Of a stretch of 64,000 bases of DNA, positions 1 through 12,596 are shown piece after piece. Numbering within the stretch: the stretch's first letter is position 1; every line of letters begins with the position of its first letter. The notes beneath the pieces were generated by a model that did not search any database, had not been told where the DNA came from, and saw only the letters and a list, made by a program, of their open reading frames with translations. Origin of the DNA: Atrina japonica. Taxonomy: Eukaryota > Mollusca > Bivalvia > Pterioida > Pinnidae. The DNA is taken from assembly GCA_030159075.1 (NCBI GenBank), contig BROG01000004.1:1883501-1947500 (forward strand), given 5' to 3'. The position numbers were made by a program, and so were the translations under genes.

Positions 1-245
1 CAGTCTAGCAACTTGATAACAGAAAATAAACCAAAACACCCAACTCTTACAATTAACTATTTGTTTATATCATCTGCATCATGTTTCAGCTCATTTTTCT
101 ATTATGATACTGGAACAGTTCCCGGTGTCGGTGTTGTTTTAACGCAATTTGTCATACATATTCAATATACATGTATCTGCGTCTAAACTGCGAAATAGGA
201 AAGTACTGGTCGTTTATTCTAGAAATGACAATGGCTGTCGATAAC

Positions 246-248
<3 letters not shown>

Positions 249-330
<82 letters not shown>
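249..330. repeat. Compound microsatellite (TA)22(TG)19
   Basis: An uninterrupted TA run switches to an uninterrupted TG run at 293. Both tracts are pure, so the locus is probably length-variable. TA next to TG/CA recurs in this window (51450-51742, 57059-57111). Confidence 0.97.
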
Positions 331-334
<4 letters not shown>

Positions 335-1828
335 ACAATATTGATAGCAAATTTAGGTAAATGTGGAACTATCAGACCTTTTTATAGAAACCAAAACCTT
401 CAAACAATCTCTGATAGTTTCCATTTTCTATTTTACATTCACTGAACTGCAACGGTAATAAATCTATTTGTTTTTTTTATTTGTTTGATAATTTTTCCAT
501 GCGAAATTTTATCTTCAAATTCAATTCATGATGGCGCGAATGTTTCGTGATTTAATATATTAGACCAATCAACTGACTTTCCTTAAAACATCATCATATA
601 GTTAGTTAAATAGTGATGGTGGTTGGGGGGTTGGATATTAACGATTTTTAAAACAAAAAATAAATTCAAAATCCCAACTCTGTATAATTGAACTACTGTT
701 CAGTTGTTAAATAACTAGACTTATAATATACGGAAAAGATAATTAGGTCGAAGCTAATCTACCTAAAGAAATGTGATTAAATAACAATTGAAGATGTGTA
801 GCGCATTTATCATATAACACGAAAATAACCAATTCGTTGACGTCAAATGGTATAATTACCCGCTAAGTAAAATCGGAGAATAACGTGATAACTAATCAGT
901 AAGAATCGATCGAACCGGTGACTCTTTTGGAATACATTTCGCAATTGACGAGACATATTGATTTCTGATGTCGATTTCAATACATACATCATCACATGTT
1001 GAGTCATGTATTACCTATTGGTTCTGTATGTGCTTCATCCTTTTTGTCTTAGTTTACTATATTTATGTCTAAACTTTGGCTAGATGTCAAGAAGTATGGT
1101 TATGAATCAGGTGCGCGTTTTGCGTCTGATTATTTTAGATATGTGTATCAGACGACTCGAAACTAGAGAGGATTTTGGATCAAAATGATTACAGGTTCCG
1201 TTGTCTATGTACTTCTTCTCATTTGATCAAAGACGAGAATAGGTTACTAGGTTCAAAAGTACAAATCATACCAAATAATTCTTTTTGTTGTATTTCTAAA
1301 CTGCGAATATCACAATACATTTGTAGCTACAATACTAAAATGTTAGACACACAAATCTGATTTGATGTAAAAGTGGCAAAAAAAAAAATGAAAAATATGG
1401 TTTTTCAGATGTATGTGAAATCAATAAGTTTGAAAAAGAAAATAATTATCTTTGCTCGATTTGAAACAAGATATGTTTGAAATATTAAGAAGCACGATAT
1501 CATCGAGAGCTAAATAATTCATGATAATTTAAAAGTGTATAATTCAGATCAACATTACTGAATGTTCGTCATAATATAACACATTCGAGTTCTAATTAAT
1601 AGAAACAGTTACATACTGTGATGAATATTGTGAGACAAACCAAAGTTCTTTGGTGGAAACCAAAACGAACATTATCAATAGAGGACGTCACAGATGTTCC
1701 TTCGAAATATCCGGATTTTAAAATAATCGAAATTTGTTTTATAATATATTGTTCTATTCATAAAAATCTTGACAGGCCTTTAAATTTTGACATATTCAGA
1801 ATTTCGACTCATTAGATTTCGACATAAC
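331..1828. other. AT-rich non-coding stretch
   Basis: I see no gene or recognisable repeat. The longest open frames (1175-1360 and 1618-1815, plus strand) are about 60-65 codons, have no recognisable domain and lack convincing splice or start context. Confidence 0.6.
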
Positions 1829-1950
1829 GAGATTCCTAAGTGGCCTAGAGGTTAGAGCACGCTTTAAAGAATGAAATCTCTCACCTCTATTAAGCGCGGG
1901 TTCGAGTCCCACTTGATCCTGAGATGATTGTGAGAAAGTTTGCAACTTGC
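1829..1950 (+). mobile_element. tRNA-derived SINE, family S1, 5' part
   Basis: The tRNA-like head carries a good A box (TGGCCTAGAGG, about 1851) and a perfect B box (GGTTCGAGTCC, about 1900). The start of the S1 body follows (TGTGAGAAAGTTTGC). The 3' body with the TGGCGGCC motif seen in fuller copies at 5067, 26050 and 39968 is missing. The head cannot be a working tRNA because the acceptor ends do not pair and it continues into SINE body. Confidence 0.8.
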
Positions 1951-3052
1951 TGATTTTTATTCCGACAGATAGATTAAATTGAAATGGCGGTTTCTCACTT
2001 TGGGATTTAAAATTATATAGGGTATTAATAGGAAATAACAGTATCTACGGAGTAAAATGTATTCAAATTGAAGGGACATAACTGAGATATTGATTAAAAA
2101 GCAGGATTCATGATATCACCATGGAAATTCTATATTATAATTGACAAAATACATTTACTTTGTATTATTAATGTCAAGAAATGTCTATTTTCCATATATT
2201 GAACAAATCGATGTAATCTTGATGAAGCACTGACCCCTCAATCGTAATAATAAGTGCAGAATTTAGATTTTCAAAAATTAAAATTGATAAATTACAGTGG
2301 CCTAAAGAATCTGTTGTCAATCTATAAATTGTGAATTTTAACTAAAGGTCCTTACATTGGAGAACATCATCCTGGAGCAACCCATCCATAACCCCTATGG
2401 AAATTTTATTATCAGAGTATGAAGTCATTTAATTGAGTTTGCTTGAATGAGTAAGTCTCTTATGTGGAAACCATTATCAATAGTCTCCAAGTTCACAAGA
2501 GATGAGACATTTCTAGAACATTGAATTATATATTTCACCACCATATTGCTCCAAAACAGACTGTCAAAATATATTTACGAAAGTTGCGTTCCCCGGTTTA
2601 TAGTTCTTCTCTACAGCACTGAGACATGTCATATATTACTTGTCATAGTAAAAGTATTCAAAACATGACCATTATATCAGAATTTATATTTATAGGTCGA
2701 AACTAGGTGGTAGATATGTATGTGCCGTGAGATGGTCAAATATCAGGGTTTTGGCTGCCATCATAAGAAACACGAACGTAGTTAAGGTGAAGAATTTGTT
2801 CGACGCAGTTTTTTATCTTGGCAATATTACTTTGAGTAGCAATCCATGCATAGTTGTTACGTGTTAATGGCTATGTTGGTATGAGTCCACTAGGTGTGGT
2901 AAACGGATCTTTTCTACGTTAGTTATGGTTCGATCACATGAAATCGTTTACAAGATATCATGCATTATGGTCATATTGTTATAATCTAGATAAAATGTAT
3001 TTATATTAAACTTATCTTGGTAACTAAGGGAAGACAGCGCATACTTATTCAG
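1951..3052. other. AT-rich non-coding stretch
   Basis: Nothing supportable is seen: no open frame above 60 codons and no repeat shared with the rest of the window. Confidence 0.6.
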
Positions 3053-4046
<994 letters not shown>

Positions 4047-4167
4047 GTCATGTTTTAATTTTTGAATTTACTGGGGGTGGGGGTTAAATACAAAAATTAA
4101 AACATGACAACTTTTTGTATTTACCCCCCCACCCCCCACAGAGTAAATTAAAAAAATAAAACATGAC
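4047..4167. repeat. Foldback element with G and C tracts
   Basis: Inverted repeat bounded by GTCATGTTTTA and TAAAACATGAC. The left arm (4047-4096) contains CTGGGGGTGGGGG; the right arm (4111-4167) contains the complementary run of seven C, an A and six C. A third inverted copy of the end motif, AAAACATGAC, sits between the arms near 4100. No coding potential. Layout resembles the foldback at 60722-60826, so both may belong to one small non-autonomous family (inference). Confidence 0.8.
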
Positions 4168-5010
4168 ATTATGCTAAACATTTAAATTTGATATCACGTC
4201 CTTGCTACATGACACATGTACAGTTTTGTTATACAGATCTAAGCTTGGAATTATGAAACCACCATATTCATAGAAATATGAAACTATTTCAAACATTTTA
4301 ATATGCCATCACCGTATAAGCAATGCAACCGGAATAATTCACTCTGTGTATTCCACTCCTCGAAAGAAGGAGAGAATCGGAAATGGAGAGGGCTTGAATT
4401 GTTCGAGTTACCGTATAACTGAAGAATCGTTTCGGGTGGAAAAGTGTTCAAAACAAACCAAAAACACAACAAAAGCAACAAACCACAAATGTGGTTCTTC
4501 TATTGACCGTATTTGATCAGCATGATTATAATAAGTAATGGAAGTAATTTACATTGGGAGAGGAATTTCTTGAATGTGACAAAATCCATTCTATAAATAT
4601 ATGCTAATATGGCCAATTATTTTCGTATCAATTTACTCCCACATCAGCATTGTCGGAAATTGGCAGATGATGCTTCTAATTTACGTTAATTGTCGTAAAC
4701 TAAGTTGATATTTCGATCCATATTCAGAATGCAAATGTCACTTTTGGTTCAAGTTTAAAATGTGCATAATTTGTCCTCTTCGGGAGAAACAATGTGTCAC
4801 AAAACACGTTACAATAATTCAAGCAAAGACAAATATCTCTGATTTTAGATGCTATAATGTTCAGTTGCTGAGTAAATGTTGCATATTTATCTTAAAAACC
4901 TGAGAAATTTGTTACGCGTATATGTTGATTAAATTTGGTGACTTTGGGTTCAGTTTTACAGAAATAAATTCGACTACGAATACAGTAAGTATGACATAAT
5001 AGTTTAAAAG
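4168..5010. other. AT-rich non-coding stretch
   Basis: Nothing supportable. A 65-codon minus frame at 4284-4481 has no recognisable features. Confidence 0.6.
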
Positions 5011-5398
5011 TCACTCCTCCATGGGACCTGATCCCACTTCTTGATCATCCAGAGGTCCTTGTTTTTATTGGTGTTTAACGCCACACACAATCATTTTCCA
5101 GTTATACAGTGGCGGCCAATTTTTATTGTTGGACGAGACAACCCAGTTCCAATGTATCCGGGAATGGACCATCGGTCTTACGCAAGCAAGTAAATCCGCA
5201 CAACTCAGCTAATGTTCCAGTGGGACTCGAACCTGTGCTGACTATCTGACTACAGGTGGGAAATTTCATGTCGACCACTCGACCAGTAAGATCCTTTCCA
5301 TGTTTTTTCCAAAGTTCACTAGACTTGTATACAGTCTCTTGGATCACCTGACCATTAATACTTTCAACTGGTATCTGTGCGTTTTAAATGATTTTAAA
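5011..5398 (+). mobile_element. Penelope-like element 3' tail, split by a SINE
   Basis: The left piece (5011-5066) carries CACTCCTCCATGGGACCTGA and the right piece (5297-5398) carries CACTAGACTTGTATACAG followed by ATTAATACTTT. Both match, in order, the untranslated 3' tail that follows the reverse transcriptase at 47900-48145. The two halves are separated by an S1 SINE in the opposite orientation. No protein-coding part remains, consistent with 5' truncation on insertion. Confidence 0.75.
5067..5296 (-). mobile_element. tRNA-derived SINE, family S1, near full length
   Basis: Read on the minus strand: tRNA-like head with A box (TGGTCGAGTGG region), B box GGTTCGAGTCCC (about 5224-5235), body with TTGCGTAAGACCGATGGTC, a TGGCCGCCACTGTATAAC block, and tail TGTGGCGTTAAACACC. 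It is about 230 bp long. It is flanked by related 11-12 bp sequences TCCTTGTTTTT (5056-5066) and TCCATGTTTTTT (5297-5308), which read as a target-site duplication inside the Penelope tail. Any Pol III transcript would start in the head. Confidence 0.88.
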
Positions 5399-5981
5399 AA
5401 AGTATCAGAAGTCCTGCGACATTTAAGCGAACATTACACATTTTATTAACCCTTTGATGATTGTTTCAAAGTTATACGCTTACATTAGGCTAACAATACA
5501 ATGAACAGCGACATTCTTGCTGTTATGTTGACCTCCCCTGATACCGTGTTACTTCTAACACGCTTAAAATTAACGAGGACCGAAGTCATACGTACTTTAC
5601 AAAACAAATAAATCAAAGTAATACACAATATATCAACAGAATGCAAATGGAAATACAATGTATTTATTTAGATTTTATACAAATGTCGTTGAGGCTCATT
5701 GACGGAATGGTAGTTACCCGTTTAATAATAAATTTGAATGTTGGAAAAGTTAATGTTTGTTTGTTGGTGTGTGTGTACTTATAATCAGCTCTTATCGCCA
5801 AACAAAACAAAACCAAGGATCAAAGAATAGGTTTAAAGTTTATGTTTAATCTAGAAAGATTTTGTATTTAATTAAACTATTGGCGATGAATCTTGTGATC
5901 TAGTATACCCATCTAGTCACCATCGTTAATGATGTTTAAAAGATCGAATCTTTATATTGTATCTTAATACAGTAATCACCT

Positions 5982-5982
<1 letters not shown>
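5399..5982. other. AT-rich non-coding stretch
   Basis: No gene or repeat recognised. Confidence 0.6.
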
Positions 5983-6058
<76 letters not shown>

Positions 6059-6150
6059 GCACACACACACACACACTCACACACTTAGTAAAAAAACGGT
6101 AAATACAAGTGCCTAAAAGTGTATAATTAAATATATATATATATATATAT
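5983..6150. repeat. (CT)n-(CA)n compound microsatellite plus short (TA)10
   Basis: A pure CT run (5983-6040) passes into CA repeats broken by GC and TC (6041-6085). A pure TA run occupies 6131-6150. The CT tract is a polypurine/polypyrimidine mirror repeat capable of triplex (H-DNA) formation. Confidence 0.95.
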
Positions 6151-6681
6151 GCTTGTTACATTTCATTGACAGGTGTATTTTTCTAGCCAGCAGTCTATAC
6201 ACCATGCCTTTATTATAAAGAAATGGACCTTACATAAATTTTCTCTTTGAATTTATCATTTCTGTAATATTTACAATTTTGGTACAATGTTTGTAATATA
6301 TACAACAAAACCAAAAACTGCCAATTCCAGACTCAAATTTCAATTTGCAAATTTCAGGATGCGTTCGAACTCAATTAAATTGACACGTGGACGTGAGAAT
6401 AGGAGGAAATCAATACCAAAACAAACTTCCGCTATCAGTTGTTCATCTTGTTCGCATCTCTGTACCTCGTAAAACTTAAAACGAAAGTTCAAAGCTATTT
6501 GTATCCGTTATTACACTGATTATTTGATGTTCCTATATCTAGAAGACATCTAATTATAATTTCCGTTTTGGCTCAGTGATGAAAGACTTTGAAATTTTCT
6601 AGAAACTCAACATGTAAATTTATCTATTTCATTTGCGCTTTTTTATTTATACGATTATAATTGAAAGGCATTTGATAATTT

Positions 6682-6687
<6 letters not shown>
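6151..6687. other. AT-rich non-coding stretch
   Basis: Nothing supportable. The 61-codon plus frame at 6287-6472 has no recognisable domain. Confidence 0.55.

Positions 6688-6767
<80 letters not shown>
6688..6767. repeat. (CT)n microsatellite, 80 bp
   Basis: A pure TC run; second polypyrimidine array within 700 bp of the one at 5983. Confidence 0.97.
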
Positions 6768-6772
<5 letters not shown>

Positions 6773-8362
6773 AATTCTGAACGTCATCATTTATCCAAAC
6801 TAGACATGAAACAGACGTTTAATTGATTTGATTGATATCATAATAGCAATATAACTTTAAAGAAAATCTGTTGTGGTAGTCAAACTAATCAAAACAATAA
6901 ACTGTTCACGTCAGAGCATTGACTAGAGCTAACAGCTGATTTTATTATATTACCTTTTTGTTATTTAGACACGTTTATTTTTAATATTGATGTTTTTTTA
7001 TAATTATGTTCTTTGCGTACTTTCATCGTGGTGTTTGTTGGTGCTTGCTTTACATTAAAATTATAAATTAATAAAGTATTTTTTTTCATTGGTATAATTG
7101 ATGTTAGGAACATAAAATTTATTAGATTTTATTTTACTTTATTTAAATTTTAGAAATGATATTGCCTTATTTTTTACCAATGAAATGATTGGTAACTTTA
7201 CCGTACTAGAGTTCTGTCAAATAACAAGTTATTTGATGCTGTCACTTTTTGGTAAGGCCACTGGTAAATCAGAAGTGATAACATGATAATACTTGTCATA
7301 TATAAGTTTGATTTCATCCACTGAAGTTTACTCGAGGTACATGCACACATCACCTATTTCTATCTGGGTAAATTGCCACGTATTTACAAACACAATGAGT
7401 CTACATTACAATATAAAAGGGGCGACAGGTTATTTGTCAACACAAAAATGTTAAATGTTAAATCTTCAGTAATGCATGGAATCTGTTAAAGGCTATATGT
7501 TTTATCAGTACAACCTATCTTGGAAGAAAAACATATTAATTGTTTTTAGAGAACCCGGATGTCCCACTTTACCTTGGTAGACCTATTATACATTTATTTA
7601 TGTCCCAATAATCAAGTATTTCTTTGTCCCTAAAACCGGAAATCTCTTTGAATGTTATATATTTTGTATTCATTAAATTGTTTTACTAGATTATATCGGG
7701 TATAGAAAGGTAAGAATCTAATAGCACCACATCTTTTCGCAAAAATGAGATCAAAATCATGGCCTATTATTAAGTTTTAATCTGTTTTGATACTCTGCAG
7801 AAAGTAGGGCTTCATTTTAGGTGTTTATAGTATTGGAAAGAACATGTTTAACACTCAGCTTTATGTTATAAATGAAACTGTATTTCTCAGTGTTTTGTTG
7901 TAAACATTACTCACACAGAAACCTCGAAAATCTTGGACTATCTAGACTTTATCTACATCATACATGTATGTTTGCTCTAGACTAGAAAAGGATAATACAA
8001 ATAACAACATCAGATTTCATCAGTTACGATAGTTTGACCGCAAGTGATGGCTACTCCCACGCACTGCTATCAAATAACACATACGTGTATTTCTATTAGT
8101 AATTATACTTTTTGCGCAGTTCTCAATTTCCCCTGGTCATTATTTTGGAGTTAATCTGTGGGTACAAGCCCACGCTTTGCACAGATATAAGATTCGTCTC
8201 TATACTTTTTCTCGCATTGACGCTTAATATTCTAAAAATATATTTAACTATAGAAACTGGCGAAATGGCGTAAATTACTATCTAACCGAGAGAAGTAAAT
8301 TTAAGTAGAATGCGTATTTGAAATATGACCCTGATAGAAATGTCAACGTTTTATGTGAATTG
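6768..8362. other. AT-rich non-coding stretch
   Basis: About 1.6 kb without an open frame above 60 codons and without a repeat shared with the rest of the window. Confidence 0.6.
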
Positions 8363-8568
8363 CGTACGTTTGAACGCCGCTAATAAGACCACATACTTGT
8401 GGACTGATTAATGAGGTGGTCTTTTAAGTGAAGTACTGGAAATTTCTGTTTATTGAGAAATTTTCAAAGAACTGTATATTTACGATCTAAAATGCGAGGT
8501 GGTTTTCTAAGTGGGGTAGTGGGGTGATATCCTAAGTGAGTGTTCTTATAAGCCAGGTTCTACTGTAC
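8363..8568 (+). mobile_element. MITE family M1 (CAGTGGAACCTCG-type ends)
   Basis: About 205 bp. The 5' end is diverged but reads into GCTAATAAGACCAC; the 3' end is CCAGGTTCTACTGTA, the reverse complement of the M1 terminus. Internal GAGGTGGTCTT and GCGAGGTGGTT motifs recur in the other copies at 13663, 18689 and 44207. TA flanks and CAGTG-type ends suggest mobilisation by a Tc1/mariner or pogo-group transposase (inference). No coding sequence. Confidence 0.75.
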
Positions 8569-8591
8569 ATTATTTTAACTATTGACGATGA

Positions 8592-8851
8592 AGCTTGCTT
8601 GGTTCGGTCGGTAGCGCGCTCAACTCTTGATCGCGAGGTCGATTCCAGCCGCGGGGAGGTGGGTTTTCTGTCTTTCGGATGAGACAGTAAAAACCGAGAT
8701 TCCACGACACAGTAGGTGTCTGTTCTGTTCTGATAAAGAACTGCTCAATGGCCGTAAGTGACGAGCATGGGCCAAAAATTGAAGCCCTTCACCGGCATTT
8801 GATGACGTCTCTATATGAGTGACTGGTTCTTGAGTGAAATGTACTATAACA
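8592..8851 (+). mobile_element. tRNA-derived SINE, family S2
   Basis: Head with A-box-like GGTCGGTAGCGCGCTC and B-box-like GGTCGATTCC, then a body with CTTTCGGATGAGACAGTAAA, a GGGCCAAAAATTGAAGCCC block and CTCTATATGAGTGA near the 3' end. The same body blocks occur in order at 28636-28891. Distinct from S1 in head and body. The 3' end abuts the palindromic element at 8848. Confidence 0.85.
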
Positions 8852-9055
8852 AATAAGAGTTAGTAAACACAGGCATAAAATTATTATTTTTTCATATATA
8901 TTTTTTGAAAATTAGTTCAGGTCCAGTGCAAATAGCGAATTTGAGTTAATCAATTGCAATTTTAACAAGATGTATAGGAATTTATAAATTTTTATGTCTG
9001 TGTTTATCTCTTTTTGTTATTGTTTATCTATCTAAGTAGTAAAAAAGGGTAAAAA
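8848..9055. mobile_element. Palindromic MITE family P1, truncated copy
   Basis: Left half AACAAATAAGAGTTAGTAAA then CACAGGCATAAAAT; right half is its inverted counterpart, TTTTTATGTCTGTGTTTATC then TCTTTTTGTTATTG. The same half-elements occur at 32808-33118, 59117 and 61468-61768, but here the outer TTAA ends are missing. The left end begins at the tail of the S2 SINE, so the SINE may have truncated it. Confidence 0.7.
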
Positions 9056-10134
9056 AATTCCCCTTTAATAACTTTGTAACTCTTACGATGAAATATTATT
9101 AATCTGAATATCATGTATTTAACTCACAGGAAAGTTCATACAGTCATACAAATTTGATACAATTATTTCATATATCTACATAACCTTTCAGTTAATCTTC
9201 AAAGTAACTCTCCTAAAACAATTATCTTTTGACGTTTTAGGAAACGCGAAAGTCGTCATACAAACGTCATTATTTTTGTAGGACTTTTGATTAAAAGTTT
9301 CAACCATGGTGCAATAACAATTAGATACTCGGATATAGAGATAGATTGTACGACGAGATAAGAAGATATGTAAGAGAAAAATAATGACACTCGACATTAT
9401 CAAAGGTTGTTATTTACGTCATACGATATAACTGCGAACCTCTCGAAATAGTTCCCAAGTAATTTACAATTTGGTGAATTTATTAGACTTTTTTGTTTTG
9501 CTTCATAAGAAGGAAATCATGATACGCATGAAATTAGACTTCCAGTTACATGATAGTTTATAACCATTTAATTTTTTTTATTATTAAAACGTGCCAGTTT
9601 TAAGAATACAATAGGACACAAGTCGCATCATGGAGCTTAGTAGAGTTAAGAAATGAACAAATAAAATGCCTTACATGAAACTTGAAAATTAAGTAAGTGT
9701 GAAGAAAAAGATCAAATTAACAATATATAAAACCAGAACCAAAGATTTTATATTAGAAAAAGTATGTGCATGTATGTATTTATGTATGTATGTAAGGAGA
9801 AAGCTTTACTAAGGGATCGCGCACTTTCACTTTTATACAAAAAAGTTACAATACATTATATTTTCTACTGTTACAGTAACAGTTTTATCAAAATATATTT
9901 CAAATATATTTTAGTTTCCCAATCAAAATCAAAACATTTCGGTCGTTTCATATTATGGACATTTAACTTTGAATCAACACAGTCAACTGTTTTGAAAATG
10001 TTAAAGTCGACAATATATAGGCTAATACACTTTAAAATTTCCATGCTATTCATTATATTTAAATGTATGCTAAATATAAGTATTTTAATATACAATTTTC
10101 GAAAACGCTATGTTATTCAACTGATTGCGATTTA
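9056..10134. other. AT-rich non-coding stretch
   Basis: Open frames at 9188-9403 (-), 9764-10135 (+, 123 codons) and 9871-10095 (-) overlap each other in very AT-rich DNA rich in Lys, Ile and Phe codons. I regard them as chance frames. The 9764 frame begins in a (TGTA)n-like stretch. Confidence 0.6.
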
Positions 10135-10173
10135 GCTATCTATCTAATCTATCAATCTATCTATCTATCTATT
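10135..10173. repeat. (TCTA)n tetranucleotide repeat
   Basis: Imperfect ATCT/TCTA repeats, continuing weakly to about 10196. Confidence 0.85.
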
Positions 10174-10889
10174 AGGAGTTACATTTCTATCTATCTCTCA
10201 CTTAAACAAGATAACATTGATATCGCAAAACATTGATTAAACGATAATTGAAGACGCATAAATTATATTTGAAGTGTATCCTGTAATGTTCTTTTTAAAT
10301 ACATACACGAGATAGTATACGATGACGTTATTGATGAAATGTCATATGAAGATACCCAATAAAATGAAATCTCCCATGCAAAGCATTAAGTTACAATCCC
10401 ATTTATATGGACAGATGTGCGCTATGTCCACATGTTAAGTGAATGGAACTCGTACTCAATACAGGCAAAAAAGGTATCTTAGTTATTGCGTAAAAAACAT
10501 AAATTGATCTATAAATAGGACATAAAACGATGTTTCCGCAACAAGAACGTAGGTTAGGAAAGAGGATGAACACCGAATGTTTTATGGCTTCAAAGTCATG
10601 GCGAACTATTTGATGAATATAGAATGCTAATATTTTAATCAATTAACATCAGGAAACTGAGTGCTGATCTGGTAGGCAAGGAAGCTTGAAAAGTGTTTTG
10701 ATTCCGGAAGCGTGTTCGACTCGTCCCTTTTTATCTTAACCTATACTTTTGACTTTTGATTAAATATTTACATTTAAGTAAAAATGAAGAAGGACTAATT
10801 GATAATCGAAACTCAAGTTCATTAGAACACGACGAATTAGATGTGTAGATGGTCCCAACATGAAGAAGAAAAAAATATTGCGAATCATA
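10174..10889. other. Non-coding stretch
   Basis: No gene. The 79-codon minus frame at 10403-10642 is unsupported. A weak tRNA-like patch (ATCTGGTAGGCAAGG with GCGTGTTCGACTCG, 10664-10720) may be a worn SINE head but is too diverged to call. Confidence 0.5.
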
Positions 10890-10968
10890 AACGGGATAGG
10901 ACCAGGTGTCCAGAAGGAGTCCGCGTCCCCTGCTGGCATGTCACACTCGTCGTGAATGATCCATGGAA
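10890..10968 (-). mobile_element. Penelope-like 3' tail fragment
   Basis: The minus strand reads TGCCAGCAGGGGACGCGGAC then GACACCTGGTCCTATCCC, matching the GACAGGGGATGCTTACTCC and CACCTGATCCCACC blocks of the tails at 47900, 55560 and 57820. Only about 80 bp are recognisable. Confidence 0.55.
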
Positions 10969-11692
10969 ACCTTTCTAGTTCGATGAAAAGGTAAATTTCG
11001 GCGAAAAGGTCAAGTTTGGTGAAAATAGGTTGTTATGATAACTCATATAGTGTTTAATACAAACAAACAAACAAATCAAAAACAAACGTACACAATTTCT
11101 CTCCCCGAAAACCTATCAGAATTTAAAATTTAACCAGAAACCTAGTATAACACGTATACATAATATATTATTAAGAATTTGAAAGTATCATCTAAAATAT
11201 CGAATTCACGTGTAAACATTTTTCAACAATGAAACAATTCGTTGAATGATTGGGCCCAAAGGAATTAAATACATATAACAATATGTGAGACAGACAGCAG
11301 GTATGATATAGAATATAAATGGCAAAGTGGTCCATATCTCACATTCAATAAGCTGTTACATCTTTGAACCCGGAAAAAATAGTAAAGTCAGTAAAAATAA
11401 AGAAATCAACTTTTGGAAATTTTCGGAAATTTTATTTGGTTGTGTACAAAGTTATCATTTTAAACTAAATGGATGCATTATTTCCAGGTTGAATACAATT
11501 GTCAATGATATATCAAAACAAAATCAGTTTGTTATCAGTTTGAATTTTCTTTCAATACATATGCATTAAACATACCATTCATATATCATCTTTTGAATGA
11601 TTTGTCCTCTTTGACGTCACTGCAAGGCGACACAGCTGTGGAACCTTTGGCAGCCTACGCTACCATGTGATCGATCCGTTGTTTCTGTTTGT
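10969..11692. other. Non-coding stretch with CRE-like and E-box-like motifs
   Basis: Mostly AT-rich with an AAAC-rich patch near 11060. A GACGTCAC (CRE-like) motif near 11612 and CAGCTG near 11632 lie in a less AT-rich island beside the hydrophobic frame that follows. The 80-codon plus frame at 11327-11569 is unsupported. Confidence 0.45.
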
Positions 11693-12052
11693 TTACTGTT
11701 GTCCCTCAGTGCATGTTTTGTAGCTTAACAACACCACGGGAAGCGAGGTGAAGAATATGACTTTAGCAAAAAGTTTCAAAGAAGGAAAGGTAACACACTT
11801 TAAAAATCCGAACTTCGCAAGAATGTATCGGTGCACCGTAAGGTAGATAAGAGATGCCAGAAAGAAGTTCTTAATTGTCAACACAAGGTATGGCGTCAGT
11901 TGTTGTCGTAAAAGTCTTACTAGAAGTAGGGATAAACAGCTCAGGAACATTTGCCACGTGTTTGTATTGTTCTTTATTATGTCCACAGACTCCTGAAATA
12001 TTACAGACACGGACATGGAGATGACACTGAATTTCCAGAAAAATCCGTTCAT
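11693..12052 (-). CDS. Candidate small hydrophobic protein (unrecognised)
   Basis: A 119-codon frame on the minus strand, the longest outside repeats except for the AT-driven 9764 frame, in a less AT-rich island. I do not recognise the family. Four hydrophobic stretches are visible: residues about 5-20, 33-48, 54-75 and 95-110. They are separated by short polar or basic loops (RLLRQQ, HRYILAKFG), and there is one NNTNTW glycosylation-type site near residue 28. This would suit a small multi-pass membrane protein, or one exon of a larger one. The start was taken at the only upstream ATG, in the context AAAAATATGAAC, which is weak. A palindromic E2F-type site lies 112 bp upstream. No splice sites were established and nothing outside the frame confirms expression, so it may be a chance frame. 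Confidence 0.3.
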   Translation of the reverse strand: MNGFFWKFSVISMSVSVIFQESVDIIKNNTNTWQMFLSCLSLLLVRLLRQQLTPYLVLTIKNFFLASLIYLTVHRYILAKFGFLKCVTFPSLKLFAKVIFFTSLPVVLLSYKTCTEGQQ

Positions 12053-12163
12053 ATTTTTCAGCAGCGGTGCTAAACTCCAGTCAAAATGTTGTTATAGGGT
12101 ACACCAAGCATAAAATAAAACATAACAAAACATTAAAAGACAAAAGAAAAGTAAACGATTTGG

Positions 12164-12175
12164 TTTGGCGCCAAA
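12164..12175. promoter_or_regulatory. Palindromic E2F-type site
   Basis: TTTGGCGCCAAA is a perfect 12-bp dyad matching the E2F/DP consensus TTTSSCGC on both strands. It lies 112 bp upstream of the minus-strand frame at 11693-12052. GC-containing perfect dyads are rare in this AT-rich window. Function is inferred from motif only. Confidence 0.35.
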
Positions 12176-12596
12176 ACAAACTTGTCACATTCTGTAACCG
12201 AAAAATATATCCCTGTGTTAAATCGACAGAGTATTATGGTAATATTTATTTCCATATCTGGCGATGCAAAACGACTTAATTTGTTATATATACTATAGAA
12301 CCTCGGTTCGTTAGCAAGTATGCCGTAAGATTTTTTCTCTCGTTTTTGTAGTATTACCTTTTCAAAAAGGGGATTTATATATACATTATGAAACACTAAC
12401 AAATCTTTGATTTATAACAATGTTTAAGGCTGTTTGATATAAAAAAAGTAGAACGTTTGGTTTATTACATAATCTAGGGCAGTCTTAAATTAAGATTTAA
12501 AACTGATTTGACTTTATTTTGTTCTTATAAGTAGCAAGGACGTTAAAATGGCGTGCGTTCTTTCGACTGAATCGCAAATATGCTGACTATAGGTAT
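12176..12596. other. Non-coding stretch with a possible transposon end
   Basis: ACTATAGAACCTCGGTTCG near 12293 resembles a CAGTRGAACCTCG-type terminus (as in M1) but no matching partner end was found. The 70- and 89-codon frames here overlap on opposite strands and are unsupported. Confidence 0.45.

Noticed and set aside
1829..1920. Functional tRNA gene
   Set aside because: Good A and B boxes, but the acceptor stem does not pair and the sequence runs into SINE body shared with other copies.
9764..10135. 123-codon protein
   Set aside because: Starts in a short tandem repeat, overlaps a frame on the other strand, and has a composition expected of AT-rich random sequence.
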